Below, in pieces: positions 8,584 to 16,550 of a DNA stretch of 64,000 nucleotides (position 1 is its first letter; each line of letters opens with the position of its first letter). Below the pieces are notes generated by a model, which had not been told where the DNA came from, made no database searches, and was given only the letters and a program-made list of their open reading frames with translations. This stretch comes from G963692885 sp964657395 (GTDB lineage: Bacteria; Acidobacteriota; Terriglobia; Terriglobales; Acidobacteriaceae): NCBI GenBank assembly GCA_964657395.1, contig CAZZUX010000005.1:19218-83217 (forward strand), written 5' to 3'. The position numbers and the translations under genes were made by a program.

Positions 8584-9657
8584 CTACTGGGGCGGTGTCA
8601 GTACCACGTCGGTGATGTCCGAACCAGCGACGGTGATCTGGGTGCTGACGTTGCGATAAGAGATGCGGGCATCGGGATCGAAGGCGCCTCCTGCGGAGAC
8701 GGAATACTTGCCATCCGGAACGGCAGCAAAGCTGAAGCTGCCGTCTGCCGCGGTGATCGCAGAGAGCTGGGAGCCGGCGTTATCCGAGAGGGCGAGCGAC
8801 ACACTGGCGTTCGGCAGGGGATGGCTGCTGGAAGTTACCATGACGCCACGCACGTGGTGGAGGTCGGTGAGATTCATCATCATGTCCAGACCAGGACGCT
8901 CTTCGCCGGCTTTGATGGTGACCAGGGATGCCCGACCACGGTCGATGGTATTGCCGAGGAAGACGGGAAACAGTCCGCCACTGCGCGGGACGGCCTGGAT
9001 GGTGTAGGTGCCGTCGGCCAGACCAGCCAGGTGATAGCGGCCACGATCGTCGGTTTGTGCATTGCTGCCGATGGAACGAAAGGTCGTGTTGGCTGCTGTG
9101 GAAGAGCTGTCCGCACTTGCTCCCGAGGGAGCAAGGGCGATCATGGCAGACACAGTGATACCCGCGGCGGGTGTTCCGTCGTCGTAGATAATAGCGCCGA
9201 GGAGATCGGCTCCGCGGTAGGCAGTGACGTTGGTGCTGGAGACCTGGCCAGCCTGGATGCTGACACGAGTGATCATGCCGAGAAAGGTTTGCCGCATGGC
9301 AGGAGCAGCGTCTCCGTAGATGTTCAGTTGACGGATTGGCTGGATGTACCCGGGCAACGTGACTTGTACGTCGTATACGCCGGACTGCACGTCTTTCATC
9401 AGGAAGGTGCCGTCGGCTGCTGTTGTGCTCATGGAAGAGCCGAAGCCGCGTCGACTCTGGCTACCGGAAGAGTCGGGTTCGGTGACATCGGGCACAAGGG
9501 ACACGGTGGCGAACCGCGCCGGCTTCTGGGTGTCGGAGCAGAAGACCTGTCCGATCAGGCTGCCGGTGCCGCTTTGAGCGCGGGCAACCGCATGGCTGAC
9601 GATTACTAAAGCCGGGCTGATGACCCAGCAAGCGGCTTTCCGAAGAGATGGACGCAT
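8584..9657 (-). CDS. Exported carboxypeptidase-regulatory-like (CarboxypepD_reg) protein
   Basis: About 357 residues. The N-terminus MRPSLRKAACWVISPALVIV is a Sec signal peptide ending near ARAQ. The mature part has repeated beta-sandwich units with 'FLMKDVQSGVYDVQVTLPGY', 'RYHLAGLADGTYTIQAVP' and 'SFSFAAVPDGKYSVSAGG', the G-x-Y-x-[LV] signature of carboxypeptidase D regulatory-like (transthyretin-like) domains. Three units are visible. Such proteins are abundant in Acidobacteria and probably act at the cell surface. The open frame extends to 9834, but that part overlaps the neighbouring deacetylase, so ATG 9657 is preferred. A GGAGG tract precedes it at slightly long spacing. Confidence 0.7.
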   Translation of the reverse strand: MRPSLRKAACWVISPALVIVSHAVARAQSGTGSLIGQVFCSDTQKPARFATVSLVPDVTEPDSSGSQSRRGFGSSMSTTAADGTFLMKDVQSGVYDVQVTLPGYIQPIRQLNIYGDAAPAMRQTFLGMITRVSIQAGQVSSTNVTAYRGADLLGAIIYDDGTPAAGITVSAMIALAPSGASADSSSTAANTTFRSIGSNAQTDDRGRYHLAGLADGTYTIQAVPRSGGLFPVFLGNTIDRGRASLVTIKAGEERPGLDMMMNLTDLHHVRGVMVTSSSHPLPNASVSLALSDNAGSQLSAITAADGSFSFAAVPDGKYSVSAGGAFDPDARISYRNVSTQITVAGSDITDVVLTPPQ

Positions 9658-9739
9658 GGTACCCCGGCATTTCTTCCTCCAGCTTAGACGCACCGAACCC
9701 GAGAACAGCCCCTTTGGGTTTGGACTCGTTGCGGGTTGG

Positions 9740-10501
9740 CTAATCGGGATCGATGCTGTCGAACATGCTTTTTTCACTCTGAGCCAGGACCGGATGGCGT
9801 GCGGCCGCAAGCAGATAATGCTCCTGGTGGCCATGTTTCGCGAAGACGTCTGCTGCGCGGTTCATGACGCCCTGGGTGTTGTGGATTTCCAGAGCCTGAC
9901 GCTTGATTTGTTGCAGGTCGCCCATTTCGAGAGTAAGCGATGAGGGCGTCTTGGGCGCGACCGCGGCCTCCTCGGTGAACTTGGAGACGTTGAAGCTGGT
10001 GGAGGCGAAGTACAGCTTTTGGGGCGCGTAGATGACAAGGTCGCCGTCCGGTTGCAGCTGCTCCGGTGCGAAGAAACTACGACCTGCCCAGTGGAAGGCT
10101 GCCGTAGCCATGAGGCCGACCATGGTGTGATCGCGATGCATGTTGGGACCGCCGTCTCCTCCGAAGGTGAGGACGACGTGAGGACGGTAGCGGCGAATTT
10201 GTTCGACCAGCATGGTGGCCATGACGTGGAAGTTGAGGTGGAGCAGTTCTCCGTCGGGATAGTCCATGACTTCGCTACTGGTGACCTTGAGCAGACTGCA
10301 GGCGCGTGCAAATTCCCCTCGGCGCAGTTCTGCCAGTTCTTCGTCCGAGCTAGCTTCGCCACGATTGGAGGCGGCGCGGCCTTCGGTCAGGCAGATGACG
10401 CGCGTTTCGACCCCTGCTGCGTGGGCCTGGAGTAATGCTCCGGCGAATCCGCCACTCTCGTCATCAGGATGGGCGGTAATGCAGAGCAGCCGCAGTGCCA
10501 A
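9740..10501 (-). CDS. PIG-L/LmbE family deacetylase
   Basis: A 253-residue cytoplasmic protein with the zinc-binding AHPDDESGG motif at residues 10-18 and the second metal motif MHRDH near residue 121. 'VICLTEGRAASNRG' and 'VVLTFGGDGGPNMHRDH' are typical of the LmbE/MshB/BshB group, which removes an acetyl group from N-acetylglucosaminyl conjugates. In the BshB case the product feeds bacillithiol, but no bshA or bshC is in the window. The start is TTG at 10501, supported by GAGGAG seven bases upstream, and it overlaps the 3' end of rnhB by 38 bases, so the two are translationally coupled. It is far smaller than the exported paralogue at 3162-6083. Confidence 0.85.
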   Translation of the reverse strand: MALRLLCITAHPDDESGGFAGALLQAHAAGVETRVICLTEGRAASNRGEASSDEELAELRRGEFARACSLLKVTSSEVMDYPDGELLHLNFHVMATMLVEQIRRYRPHVVLTFGGDGGPNMHRDHTMVGLMATAAFHWAGRSFFAPEQLQPDGDLVIYAPQKLYFASTSFNVSKFTEEAAVAPKTPSSLTLEMGDLQQIKRQALEIHNTQGVMNRAADVFAKHGHQEHYLLAAARHPVLAQSEKSMFDSIDPD

Positions 10502-11500
10502 GCTTATTCTCCTCGGTCAGAAATTCCTGTGATGTGTCCGGATATTCCGCTGGTGTTTCGGTCTCAGCCGGTACCTCGAAGCCGAAAGGGTAGTCCCATG
10601 GAAGCGAGCGCTGGGCGACAGGCCGGAAGGTGAAGCGATGCAGCGGAGTGGGTCCATGACGGGTTAAGGCGCGCTTGTGCTCGGGTGTGGAGTAGCCTTT
10701 GTGCGACGCGAGTCCGTATTGAGGATATTGCTCGTGGTACTCGCACATACGGCGATCGCGGTAGACCTTCGCAATGACCGATGCGGCAGCGATCGAGAGA
10801 CTGAGGCTGTCGCCGTAGATGATGGCGGTTTGCGCGCAAGGATGGTCGAGTCGTAGAGCGTCGATGAGCAGGTGGTCGGGTGTCGGCGCGAGTTTGCGGA
10901 CAGCCTGCGTCATGGCGAGACGCGATGCCTGGTAGATGTTGATGCGGTCGATGGTCTCGGCATCGACTTCTTCGATGGAGCAGCCGATGGCTTTCTGGCG
11001 GACGATTTTGGCTAGGCGCTCGCGATCTTCGACTTCGAGCTGCTTGGAATCGCGAAGGCCGCGGATGCGGCAGTCCAGCGGAAGGATGACGGCTGCGGCA
11101 ACGACGGGGCCGAAGAGGGCACCGCGTCCTACTTCGTCTACGCCGGCGATGACGGTGGCACCGTTGGCGCGGGCNNNNNNNNNNNNNNNNNNNNNNNNNN
11201 NNNNNNNNNNNNNNNNNNNNNNNNNNNNNNNNNNNNNNNNNNNNNNNNNNNNNNNNNNNNNNNNNNNNNNNNNNCACCGCGTCCTACTTCGTCTACGCCG
11301 GCGATGACGGTGGCACCGTTGGCGCGGGCGGCGCGTTCATACTTGTGGCCGCAGACGAGGGTGCGCAGCATCTGCAGCTTGCGCGTTGCGGCAGAGAGTG
11401 TGCGTGGATTTTTGGTGGGAGTGCAGTCTGTTTCAACCTGCAGAGCTTCAAGGTCGAGCTCTGCCAGTTCGTCTTCTCGGATAAGCATGCGACCAGCCAT
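10464..11500 (-). CDS. rnhB: Ribonuclease HII (interrupted by an assembly gap)
   Basis: RNase HII cleaves the RNA strand of RNA-DNA hybrids and single ribonucleotides in DNA. The N-terminal part reads VIAGVDEVGRG (catalytic Asp-Glu) just before a run of 100 Ns. The C-terminal part resumes GALFGPVVAAAVILPLD, then DSKQL, LLIDALRL and the catalytic GDSLSLSIAAASVIAKVYRD. The 55 bases on either side of the gap are identical, and removing the Ns and one copy joins the two halves in the same frame (57 codons plus 237), giving an intact 293-residue protein. The gene is therefore probably not broken in the organism. It has a longer N-terminus than short bacterial RNase HII. It follows rplS after a terminator and overlaps the LmbE-type gene. 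Confidence 0.9.
11120..11329. other. 100-N scaffold gap flanked by an exact 55-bp duplication (assembly artefact)
   Basis: Bases 11120-11174 and 11275-11329 are identical over 55 bases, and 11175-11274 are all N. An overlap of exactly 55 is what de Bruijn assembly with k=55 leaves at abutting contig ends, and 100 Ns is a common placeholder gap. The true sequence most likely has a single copy and no gap. Confidence 0.9.
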
Positions 11501-11572
11501 GGATTTACCCAGTGTAACGCCGGGCCGGCTGCGGAAGGTTGTGGGTAAAGCGGGCGAAATAGAACGAACACG

Positions 11573-11606
11573 AAAAGCTCCGTCCAGATTGGAGAAGGAC
11601 GGAGCT
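11573..11606 (-). terminator. Rho-independent terminator after rplS
   Basis: A 10-bp stem, AGCTCCGTCC (11576-11585) with GGACGGAGCT (11597-11606), followed by TTTT on the minus strand. It lies 33 bases downstream of the rplS stop and ends the ribosomal part of the operon before rnhB. Confidence 0.8.
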
Positions 11607-11638
11607 GGTTCATTCGTGAGTTGCGGAAACGGAGAGGA

Positions 11639-11992
11639 CTAGGTGCGTTCGACTTCCTTGAGACGGGCAGCCTTGCCGCGCAGACCGCGGAGGTAGAACA
11701 GCTTGGCGCGACGGACCTGGAAGGAGCGAACCTTCTCGACCTTGTCGACGACCTTGGAGTTGAATGGGAAGATACGCTCGACACCCTGACCGAAGCTCAT
11801 CTTGCGAACGGTGAAGCTACCCTGCGGGCCGCGCTTGTAGGCGATGACCATGCCTTCAAAGGCCTGGGTGCGTTCCTTGTCGCCTTCTTTAATCTTGACC
11901 TGCACGCGAACGGTGTCGCCTGGTGCAAACGCTGGAAGATCGGTGCGCGCGAGCTTGTCGGCTAGGCGCTGCATTACTGGATGAATAGACAT
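11639..11992 (-). CDS. rplS: 50S ribosomal protein bL19
   Basis: A 117-residue ribosomal protein at the 30S-50S interface. 'FAPGDTVRVQVKIKEGDKERTQAFEGMVIA' and 'VERIFPFNSKVVDKVEKVRSFQVRRAKLFYLRGLRGKAARLKE' region is highly characteristic of bL19 and nearly the usual length (about 115). The open frame extends upstream to 12034, but ATG 11992 (MSIHPVMQRLADK) has AGGAAC six bases upstream and matches the family start. It is the last member of rpsP-khpA-rimM-trmD-rplS, separated from trmD by 106 bases. Confidence 0.97.
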   Translation of the reverse strand: MSIHPVMQRLADKLARTDLPAFAPGDTVRVQVKIKEGDKERTQAFEGMVIAYKRGPQGSFTVRKMSFGQGVERIFPFNSKVVDKVEKVRSFQVRRAKLFYLRGLRGKAARLKEVERT

Positions 11993-12098
11993 AGTTGTTC
12001 CTGACGGTTGGATACGAAGCTTTAGTTTACACAAGATTCGGCCCGGATGGCGTGATGTTCGCTTTCTGGCTGGCCTTGTTCGCCGAGCGGCGGGGTGT

Positions 12099-12932
12099 TC
12101 AGGAAAGGCGGGGCAGGCTCTTCAGGAATACCAGATCTTCTTTTGACAGTTCTGCGTTTTCGAGCAGGTCGGGACGGTTGCGGAGGGTCTTCTCGAGCGC
12201 TTTCTGACGACGCCATGTGCGGATCTGGTCGTGATTACCGCCGGTTAAGACCTCAGGCACGGGGACGCCCTGGAACTCTGCCGGACGGGTGTAGTGGGGA
12301 TAGTCGAGGAGGCCGCCGGAGCCGTGAACGGAGCTGGGTAGCGGGCGTTGGTCGCCCTGGTCGGGATTGGCGGAGCGGATGTTGGCGTCGGCGGCTCCGA
12401 AGCTCTCGTTGGCAGAGGACGCTTCGTTGCCGAGCACGCCGGGCAGCAGGCGCATGGTGGCATCGAGGATGATGGCTGCGCCGAGCTCGCCGCCGGACAG
12501 CACGTAGTCGCCGATTGAAAGCTCGCGGTCGCAGAAGAGTTCGTTGACGCGCTCATCGACACCTTCATAACGGCCGCAGATGAGGACGATGCGGTCGAGC
12601 CTGGCGAGTTGGTACGCGACAGACTGCCGGAATTGTGCGCCCTGGGCAGACAAGAGGATGACTGACTCGCGGGCATCGGGATGGGTGCGCTCCGATTTTG
12701 GACGGATGGTGAGGGAAGCGAGTGCGTCGGCGATCGGCTCGGGTTTCAGCACCATGCCTTCGCCGCCACCGAAGGGCCGGTCGTCTACGGTGCGATGGCG
12801 ATCATGGGTGAAGGACCGGAGGTCGTGGGTAGAGATCTGGACGATGCCATTGGCTTGTGCGCGCTTGATGACGCCGTAGGTGAAGATGCTCTGAAAGAAG
12901 TCAGGAAAAATGGTCAGGATGTCGAAGCGCAT
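12099..12932 (-). CDS. trmD: tRNA (guanine-37-N1) methyltransferase
   Basis: TrmD transfers a methyl group from S-adenosylmethionine to G37 of tRNAs, which prevents +1 frameshifting. The start MRFDILTIFPDFFQS, the 'DDRPFGGGEGMVLKPEP' loop, 'LICGRYEGVDERV' and 'SIGDYVLSGGELGA' trefoil-knot motifs, and 'LLDYPHYTRPAEFQGVPVPEVLTGGNH' region are diagnostic. At 277 residues it is somewhat longer than usual because about 28 residues rich in Ser, Asn and Pro are inserted between the knot (LPGVLGNEAS) and GLLDYPHYTRP. ATG 12932 follows the rimM stop by three bases, so translation is likely coupled. Confidence 0.97.
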   Translation of the reverse strand: MRFDILTIFPDFFQSIFTYGVIKRAQANGIVQISTHDLRSFTHDRHRTVDDRPFGGGEGMVLKPEPIADALASLTIRPKSERTHPDARESVILLSAQGAQFRQSVAYQLARLDRIVLICGRYEGVDERVNELFCDRELSIGDYVLSGGELGAAIILDATMRLLPGVLGNEASSANESFGAADANIRSANPDQGDQRPLPSSVHGSGGLLDYPHYTRPAEFQGVPVPEVLTGGNHDQIRTWRRQKALEKTLRNRPDLLENAELSKEDLVFLKSLPRLS

Positions 12933-12935
12933 GGT

Positions 12936-13646
12936 TCAGGCTTTGTCCTGGATGTCTCTCGATTGATCAGTCGAATCTTCATCGATCAGGGCGGCGGAGT
13001 CTCCGGCAGAGTTCAGTTCAAGGAGGCCGTCGGGGAGCCGCATGATGACGCGTCGGGAAGAGATATCGACTGCAACGAGGTATTTCTTTGCGAAGGGTAC
13101 CAGGACTTCGGGTGTTTTCCGCGTGCGTGTTCCAAGTCGCTTCTTCGCTGTCGCTGCTGGTTCGGACGCAGCTATCGGCGTTTGAACCGGGGTTCTGACG
13201 ACAAGAAGATCGGGCGCACCGAGCAGACCTCGTTCCATGTCCGTGATCTCGCCGACGTAGTGCTCTTCGCCGTTGCCGTTTTCGCCTAAGTTGACGAGCC
13301 GGCAGCCAATGAGGTCGCCTATGTAGACGGCATCGTCTTCGAGCGGTGCGCGTTCGCTGGCGGGAATGACGACTTCGAGTCCGCGCAGAGGTTCTGCGTC
13401 ATTGATCGAGTCAATGCCCTTGAACTTGAAGACAATGCGCCCCTGATGCAGCCAGTGACGTTCGATGATGGCCTCGCGGGGAACCAGTGTCTGGCGTGCC
13501 GGTGAACCCTCTGCCGCAGCCAGAAAAACACGCGTGCGGGTGGCAAAGCGTTCAGGGAAGTCGGTGAAGATGTCTGCGATGATCTCGCCCTTGCGGCCCT
13601 GTGGACGAACGAGGCGGGCGAGCAGAACCCATGCACTTTCAGGCAT
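12936..13646 (-). CDS. rimM: 16S rRNA processing protein RimM
   Basis: RimM binds uS19 and assists maturation of the 30S head. 'WVLLARLVRPQGRKGEIIADIFTDFPERF' region at the N-terminus and 'DDAVYIGDLIGCRL', 'VGEITDMERGLLGAPDLLVVR', then 'VLVPFAKKYLVAVD' in the PRC-barrel are typical. About 25 extra residues (TPIAASEPAATAKKRLGTR and following) are inserted in the PRC-barrel between DLLVVR and VLVPF. The frame could start at TTG 13664; ATG 13646 gives the usual family N-terminus (MPESAWVLLAR) and is preferred. Neither has a clear Shine-Dalgarno. It sits three bases before trmD. Confidence 0.93.
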   Translation of the reverse strand: MPESAWVLLARLVRPQGRKGEIIADIFTDFPERFATRTRVFLAAAEGSPARQTLVPREAIIERHWLHQGRIVFKFKGIDSINDAEPLRGLEVVIPASERAPLEDDAVYIGDLIGCRLVNLGENGNGEEHYVGEITDMERGLLGAPDLLVVRTPVQTPIAASEPAATAKKRLGTRTRKTPEVLVPFAKKYLVAVDISSRRVIMRLPDGLLELNSAGDSAALIDEDSTDQSRDIQDKA

Positions 13647-13714
13647 GGTGGGAGGACCGGTCAAGACAAGTGGCTACCGGCACGGAGAGATGATCAGCGA
13701 AAGATGAAAGGACG

Positions 13715-14032
13715 CTAGTGCGTTTGCGTAACTGTATGCGGCTGGTGTCCGTCACTATCCGACTTCTCGCCATTTTCTTCCAGGATATCCAGGGTATAGC
13801 GATGATGATGCTTCATACTGACAGCGCCAAGGATAGTGCGCATGGAGCGTGCCGTCCGGCCCTGCTTGCCGATGACCTTGCCCACGTCCGCGGGAGCGAC
13901 GCGGAGTCTCAGGACTGTATTTTCATCCCGCTCAACCGCGTCGACCACGACTGCGGCTGGTTCATCGACCAGCGCGCGCGCAATTTCAGATACCAGTTCC
14001 TGCATGTCATCCAGCTTTTCAACACCCGCCAT
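13715..14032 (-). CDS. khpA: KH-domain RNA-binding protein KhpA
   Basis: A 105-residue protein with one KH domain: 'LRLRVAPADVGKVIGKQGRTARSMRTIL', whose VIGKQGRT is the GxxG RNA-binding loop. KhpA proteins bind many RNAs and are encoded between rpsP and rimM in many bacteria, exactly the position here. The protein is about 25 residues longer than most KhpA because of a polar, His-rich tail after residue 85. ATG 14032 (MAGVEKLDD) has GGAG six bases upstream; ATG 14038 is immediately adjacent to that GGAG and is less likely. Confidence 0.92.
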   Translation of the reverse strand: MAGVEKLDDMQELVSEIARALVDEPAAVVVDAVERDENTVLRLRVAPADVGKVIGKQGRTARSMRTILGAVSMKHHHRYTLDILEENGEKSDSDGHQPHTVTQTH

Positions 14033-14171
14033 GAACATCTCCGTCGGCCATGCGCTATGCAAACCTGCGAAGGAGACCATCGCTCGTACAAACAACCATA
14101 GTCAAGGCAAAAAGCTTGGAATGCGCCCTTCCTGCATTTCGCCGCTCCTGGTCCTGGACGCGGGTCAGGAC

Positions 14172-14420
14172 CTAGGCGGCGGCAGGTGTGGCGGGTACAT
14201 ACTTGTCGACCAGCTTCTTGACGCGGTCGGAAAGCTGCGCGCCATTGCCGGTCCAGTACGAGATACGGTCCTGCTTCAGGCTTACTGTTGCTGGATTGGT
14301 GCGGGGATTGTAGGTTCCCACGATTTCGATAGAACGGCCATTGCGGGCGCGATCCTTTTCGATGACAACTACGCGGTAGTGCGGCTGCTTACGCGCACCA
14401 AAGCGCGCCAGACGGATCAT
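14172..14420 (-). CDS. rpsP: 30S ribosomal protein bS16
   Basis: An 82-residue protein needed for 30S assembly. MIRLARFGARKQPHYRVVV, 'DRARNGRSIEIVGTYNP' and 'WTGNGAQLSDRVKKLV' are diagnostic for bS16, and length is normal. The open frame runs further upstream to 14525, but the conserved start is ATG 14420. It is the first gene of the rpsP-khpA-rimM-trmD-rplS cluster; the promoter should lie in 14421-14557, where I see no convincing -35/-10 pair. Confidence 0.97.
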   Translation of the reverse strand: MIRLARFGARKQPHYRVVVIEKDRARNGRSIEIVGTYNPRTNPATVSLKQDRISYWTGNGAQLSDRVKKLVDKYVPATPAAA

Positions 14421-14557
14421 CAACACAGGCAAAAACCTCTCAAATTTGGGTCGGATCTCAGGTAAAGATCCTGGATAACTGATGGGTGCGCACGCACCGG
14501 CCGAGCCGGGAACGCATTCCAGCATTCAAGTATCGCCGATAAAGGCCGGAATCGCAA

Positions 14558-14588
14558 GCAAATGGCCGTGGGAGAACCGGCCATTTGC
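14558..14588 (-). terminator. Stem-loop after the Gfo/Idh/MocA gene, probable terminator
   Basis: A perfect 11-bp inverted repeat, GCAAATGGCCG (14558-14568) with CGGCCATTTGC (14578-14588), lies one base beyond the stop of the oxidoreductase gene and upstream of the rpsP promoter. A T run is weak on both sides, so it may be a rho-independent terminator of low efficiency. Confidence 0.6.
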
Positions 14589-14589
14589 G

Positions 14590-15945
14590 CTAGGCCAGCT
14601 TCATTTCCTTCGGGTTCCAGTGAACGATGGCGTCCTTCTCCATGCTTAGATTGCCCAGCAGTGCGGCGCCTGCAGCCCGAAAGCCGAAAACCGGATCTTC
14701 GACTATGGCAGTGCGCGTCCGCACGGCATTGAAGAAGTTGCGGAAGTGGTCATAGCTGTCGCTGTAACCCTGCGGCACCGAATAACGATCGACACTGGTT
14801 TCGTTCATCTGCTGCTGCTGGCTTTCCGGATATTTCTGGCGGTAGGCTTCGAGGGTGCGCTTCTGGATCTCTTCGGTGAAGGTGCCGACGGTGAAGCCGG
14901 GCTCTTTTTCACGCGGGGTGCGGCTGACGATGACACTGCGGCCAGCTATCTCGAGCGTGCCTTCGGACCCTGTGAAGATGAGGCCTTCGCTTTCCTCGCC
15001 GCCATCGACGAAGTTGACGCGCAGGCTGAGGTTGAAGCCTTCCGGGTAGTCGAAGAGAGCAAGCAGGACATCGGGTGCGTCGCGGCCATCTTTCCAGAAT
15101 CGGATGCCGCCGGTGGCCATGGCCCTGGTCGGCCCTATGGTGTTGGTCACGAAGTGGGTGCCACTGAAGAGATGAACGAACAGATCGCCGGCTACGCCTG
15201 AGCCGTAGGCCTTCCATTTACGCCATTGGAAGAAGTGTTCTGCGTTCCATGGAATCTTCGGAGCGGTGCCGAGGAAGCGCGGCCAGTCGCAGGTTTCTGT
15301 GCTGGCGTCGACAGGTACGGTGTAATCCCAGGCGCCTATGGCCGAGTTGCGGTCCCAGCGTGCGGTCACCATGTTCAGCTGGCCGATGGCGCCGGCGGCG
15401 ATTAATTCCTTGGCCTTCGCGTAGACCGCGGAGCTGACGCGTTGGCTGCCCACCTGCATGATGCGCCTGGTGGAGCGCCAGGTCTCGATGATTTCCGGTC
15501 CATCGGAGTAGAGATGGATCATCGGCTTCTCGCAGTAGACGTCCTTGCCGGCCTTCATGGCATCGGTGGCTGCCTGCTTGTGCCAGTGATCAGGAGTGGC
15601 GATGATGACTGCGTCAATGTCTTTGCGGGCGAGGATCTCGCGATAGTCCCTGGTGGTGAAGACATCGTTGCCCCAGAGTTCCTTGCTGTGATCGAGACGG
15701 CCCTGGTAGCAATCGGCAACGGCCATCAGCTTGGTGCCGGGTACGCGCAGGGCGACCTTGGTATCACCCTGGCCCTGGTTGCCCGCACCGATGAGCGCGA
15801 TCTGCAGATGGTCATTGCTTGCGACAGGCTTGGCATCTTCGTCGGGCTGCTGCGCATTGAGCATGTGATAGCCGGGCGCGATCAGGGTGTCACCGGCAAG
15901 CAGGCCGGCAGCTTTCAGGAATCCTCTACGTGTGGGTATGGGCAT
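14590..15945 (-). CDS. Tat-exported Gfo/Idh/MocA-family oxidoreductase
   Basis: A 451-residue NAD(P)-dependent sugar dehydrogenase-like protein. The N-terminus MPIPTRRGFLKAAGLLAG is a twin-arginine signal. 'LQIALIGAGNQGQGD' is the Rossmann dinucleotide-binding loop and 'DAVIIATPDHWHKQAA' plus 'GKDVYCEKPMIH' carries the conserved E-K-P with catalytic lysine. 'ETCDWPRFLGTAP' and 'GGVAGD'-like 'GSGVAGDLFVHLF' match the C-terminal sheet of secreted Acidobacteria and Planctomycetes homologues. It likely acts on a sugar or sugar-acid in the periplasm. Its downstream neighbour is the stem-loop before rpsP; its upstream neighbour is a small secreted protein with a six-base gap, likely co-transcribed. 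Confidence 0.88.
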   Translation of the reverse strand: MPIPTRRGFLKAAGLLAGDTLIAPGYHMLNAQQPDEDAKPVASNDHLQIALIGAGNQGQGDTKVALRVPGTKLMAVADCYQGRLDHSKELWGNDVFTTRDYREILARKDIDAVIIATPDHWHKQAATDAMKAGKDVYCEKPMIHLYSDGPEIIETWRSTRRIMQVGSQRVSSAVYAKAKELIAAGAIGQLNMVTARWDRNSAIGAWDYTVPVDASTETCDWPRFLGTAPKIPWNAEHFFQWRKWKAYGSGVAGDLFVHLFSGTHFVTNTIGPTRAMATGGIRFWKDGRDAPDVLLALFDYPEGFNLSLRVNFVDGGEESEGLIFTGSEGTLEIAGRSVIVSRTPREKEPGFTVGTFTEEIQKRTLEAYRQKYPESQQQQMNETSVDRYSVPQGYSDSYDHFRNFFNAVRTRTAIVEDPVFGFRAAGAALLGNLSMEKDAIVHWNPKEMKLA

Positions 15946-15951
15946 CAGTCC

Positions 15952-16458
15952 TCAGGGTGTGGCTTGGTGGTCATGGGTGTGGCTTGCGACGGCACTGCGG
16001 AAGTCATTCACACAGGCGATGCCTGCCTTCTTCTTCGAGTCGTCACTCTTGGCGGTAAAGAACGGCGAGTCGCCATCTTTAAGGTAGACCTTCATGTGAA
16101 TCGACGCGCTGAAAGACAGGCTATAGCCATAAGACGCCGAGTTGTCCTTGGGGTTGCCGGTCTGTTCAGCAGGAGTCTGGGTGTCGTGCCCGCTGCGTTC
16201 TTTCTCTTTGTCGAATCGCAGAGTGAGGTCAGCGTTGTCCGGATCGTCGATGACCGTGAAGCGTCCCCAGGCCTTGATGGCATCGGCTGCGCCCTGAGCT
16301 ACGCCGGGTTGGTGCGTGTCATCGATGATGGCGACGGTATGGGCGCCAGAGACGGCGCTGGGAAAATTGTCTCCGGCGGCCTGCGCATGCAGCGGGTTGC
16401 CATAATTGAAGATGAACGACAGGGCTATTAGTCCAGCATGTAGTCCGGCTTTTCTCAT
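15952..16458 (-). CDS. Small exported protein of unknown function
   Basis: A 168-residue protein with a Sec signal peptide (MRKAGLHAGLIALSFIF, cleavage after LHAQA). The mature part has 'SAVSGAHTVAIIDDTHQPG', then 'RFTVIDDPDNADLTLRFDKEKE', a Gln/Asn/Ser-rich middle and a possible beta strand pair (SLSFSASIHMKVYLKDGD). The family was not recognised. The strand pattern suggests a domain that recognises a small ligand or forms a complex. ATG 16458 follows a GGATGG tract; the upstream frame to 16539 has no better start. It lies six bases upstream of the oxidoreductase gene and may form an operon with it. Confidence 0.6.
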   Translation of the reverse strand: MRKAGLHAGLIALSFIFNYGNPLHAQAAGDNFPSAVSGAHTVAIIDDTHQPGVAQGAADAIKAWGRFTVIDDPDNADLTLRFDKEKERSGHDTQTPAEQTGNPKDNSASYGYSLSFSASIHMKVYLKDGDSPFFTAKSDDSKKKAGIACVNDFRSAVASHTHDHQATP

Positions 16459-16550
16459 TCCATCCTCATGGAAGAAAGTGCTGAAGGGAAGTATCTGCAG
16501 CGACCGGCAATGATAACCCGGACGCGAGTGCCGGTGCACCGCTGGATGCC

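Noticed and set aside
8575..9609. Plus-strand open frame of 344 codons over the carboxypeptidase-regulatory-like gene
   Set aside because: Low-complexity antisense shadow; the minus-strand protein has a signal peptide and repeated domains.
15442..16431. Plus-strand frame of 329 codons across two minus-strand genes
   Set aside because: It spans two well supported minus-strand genes and their gap and has no recognisable domain.
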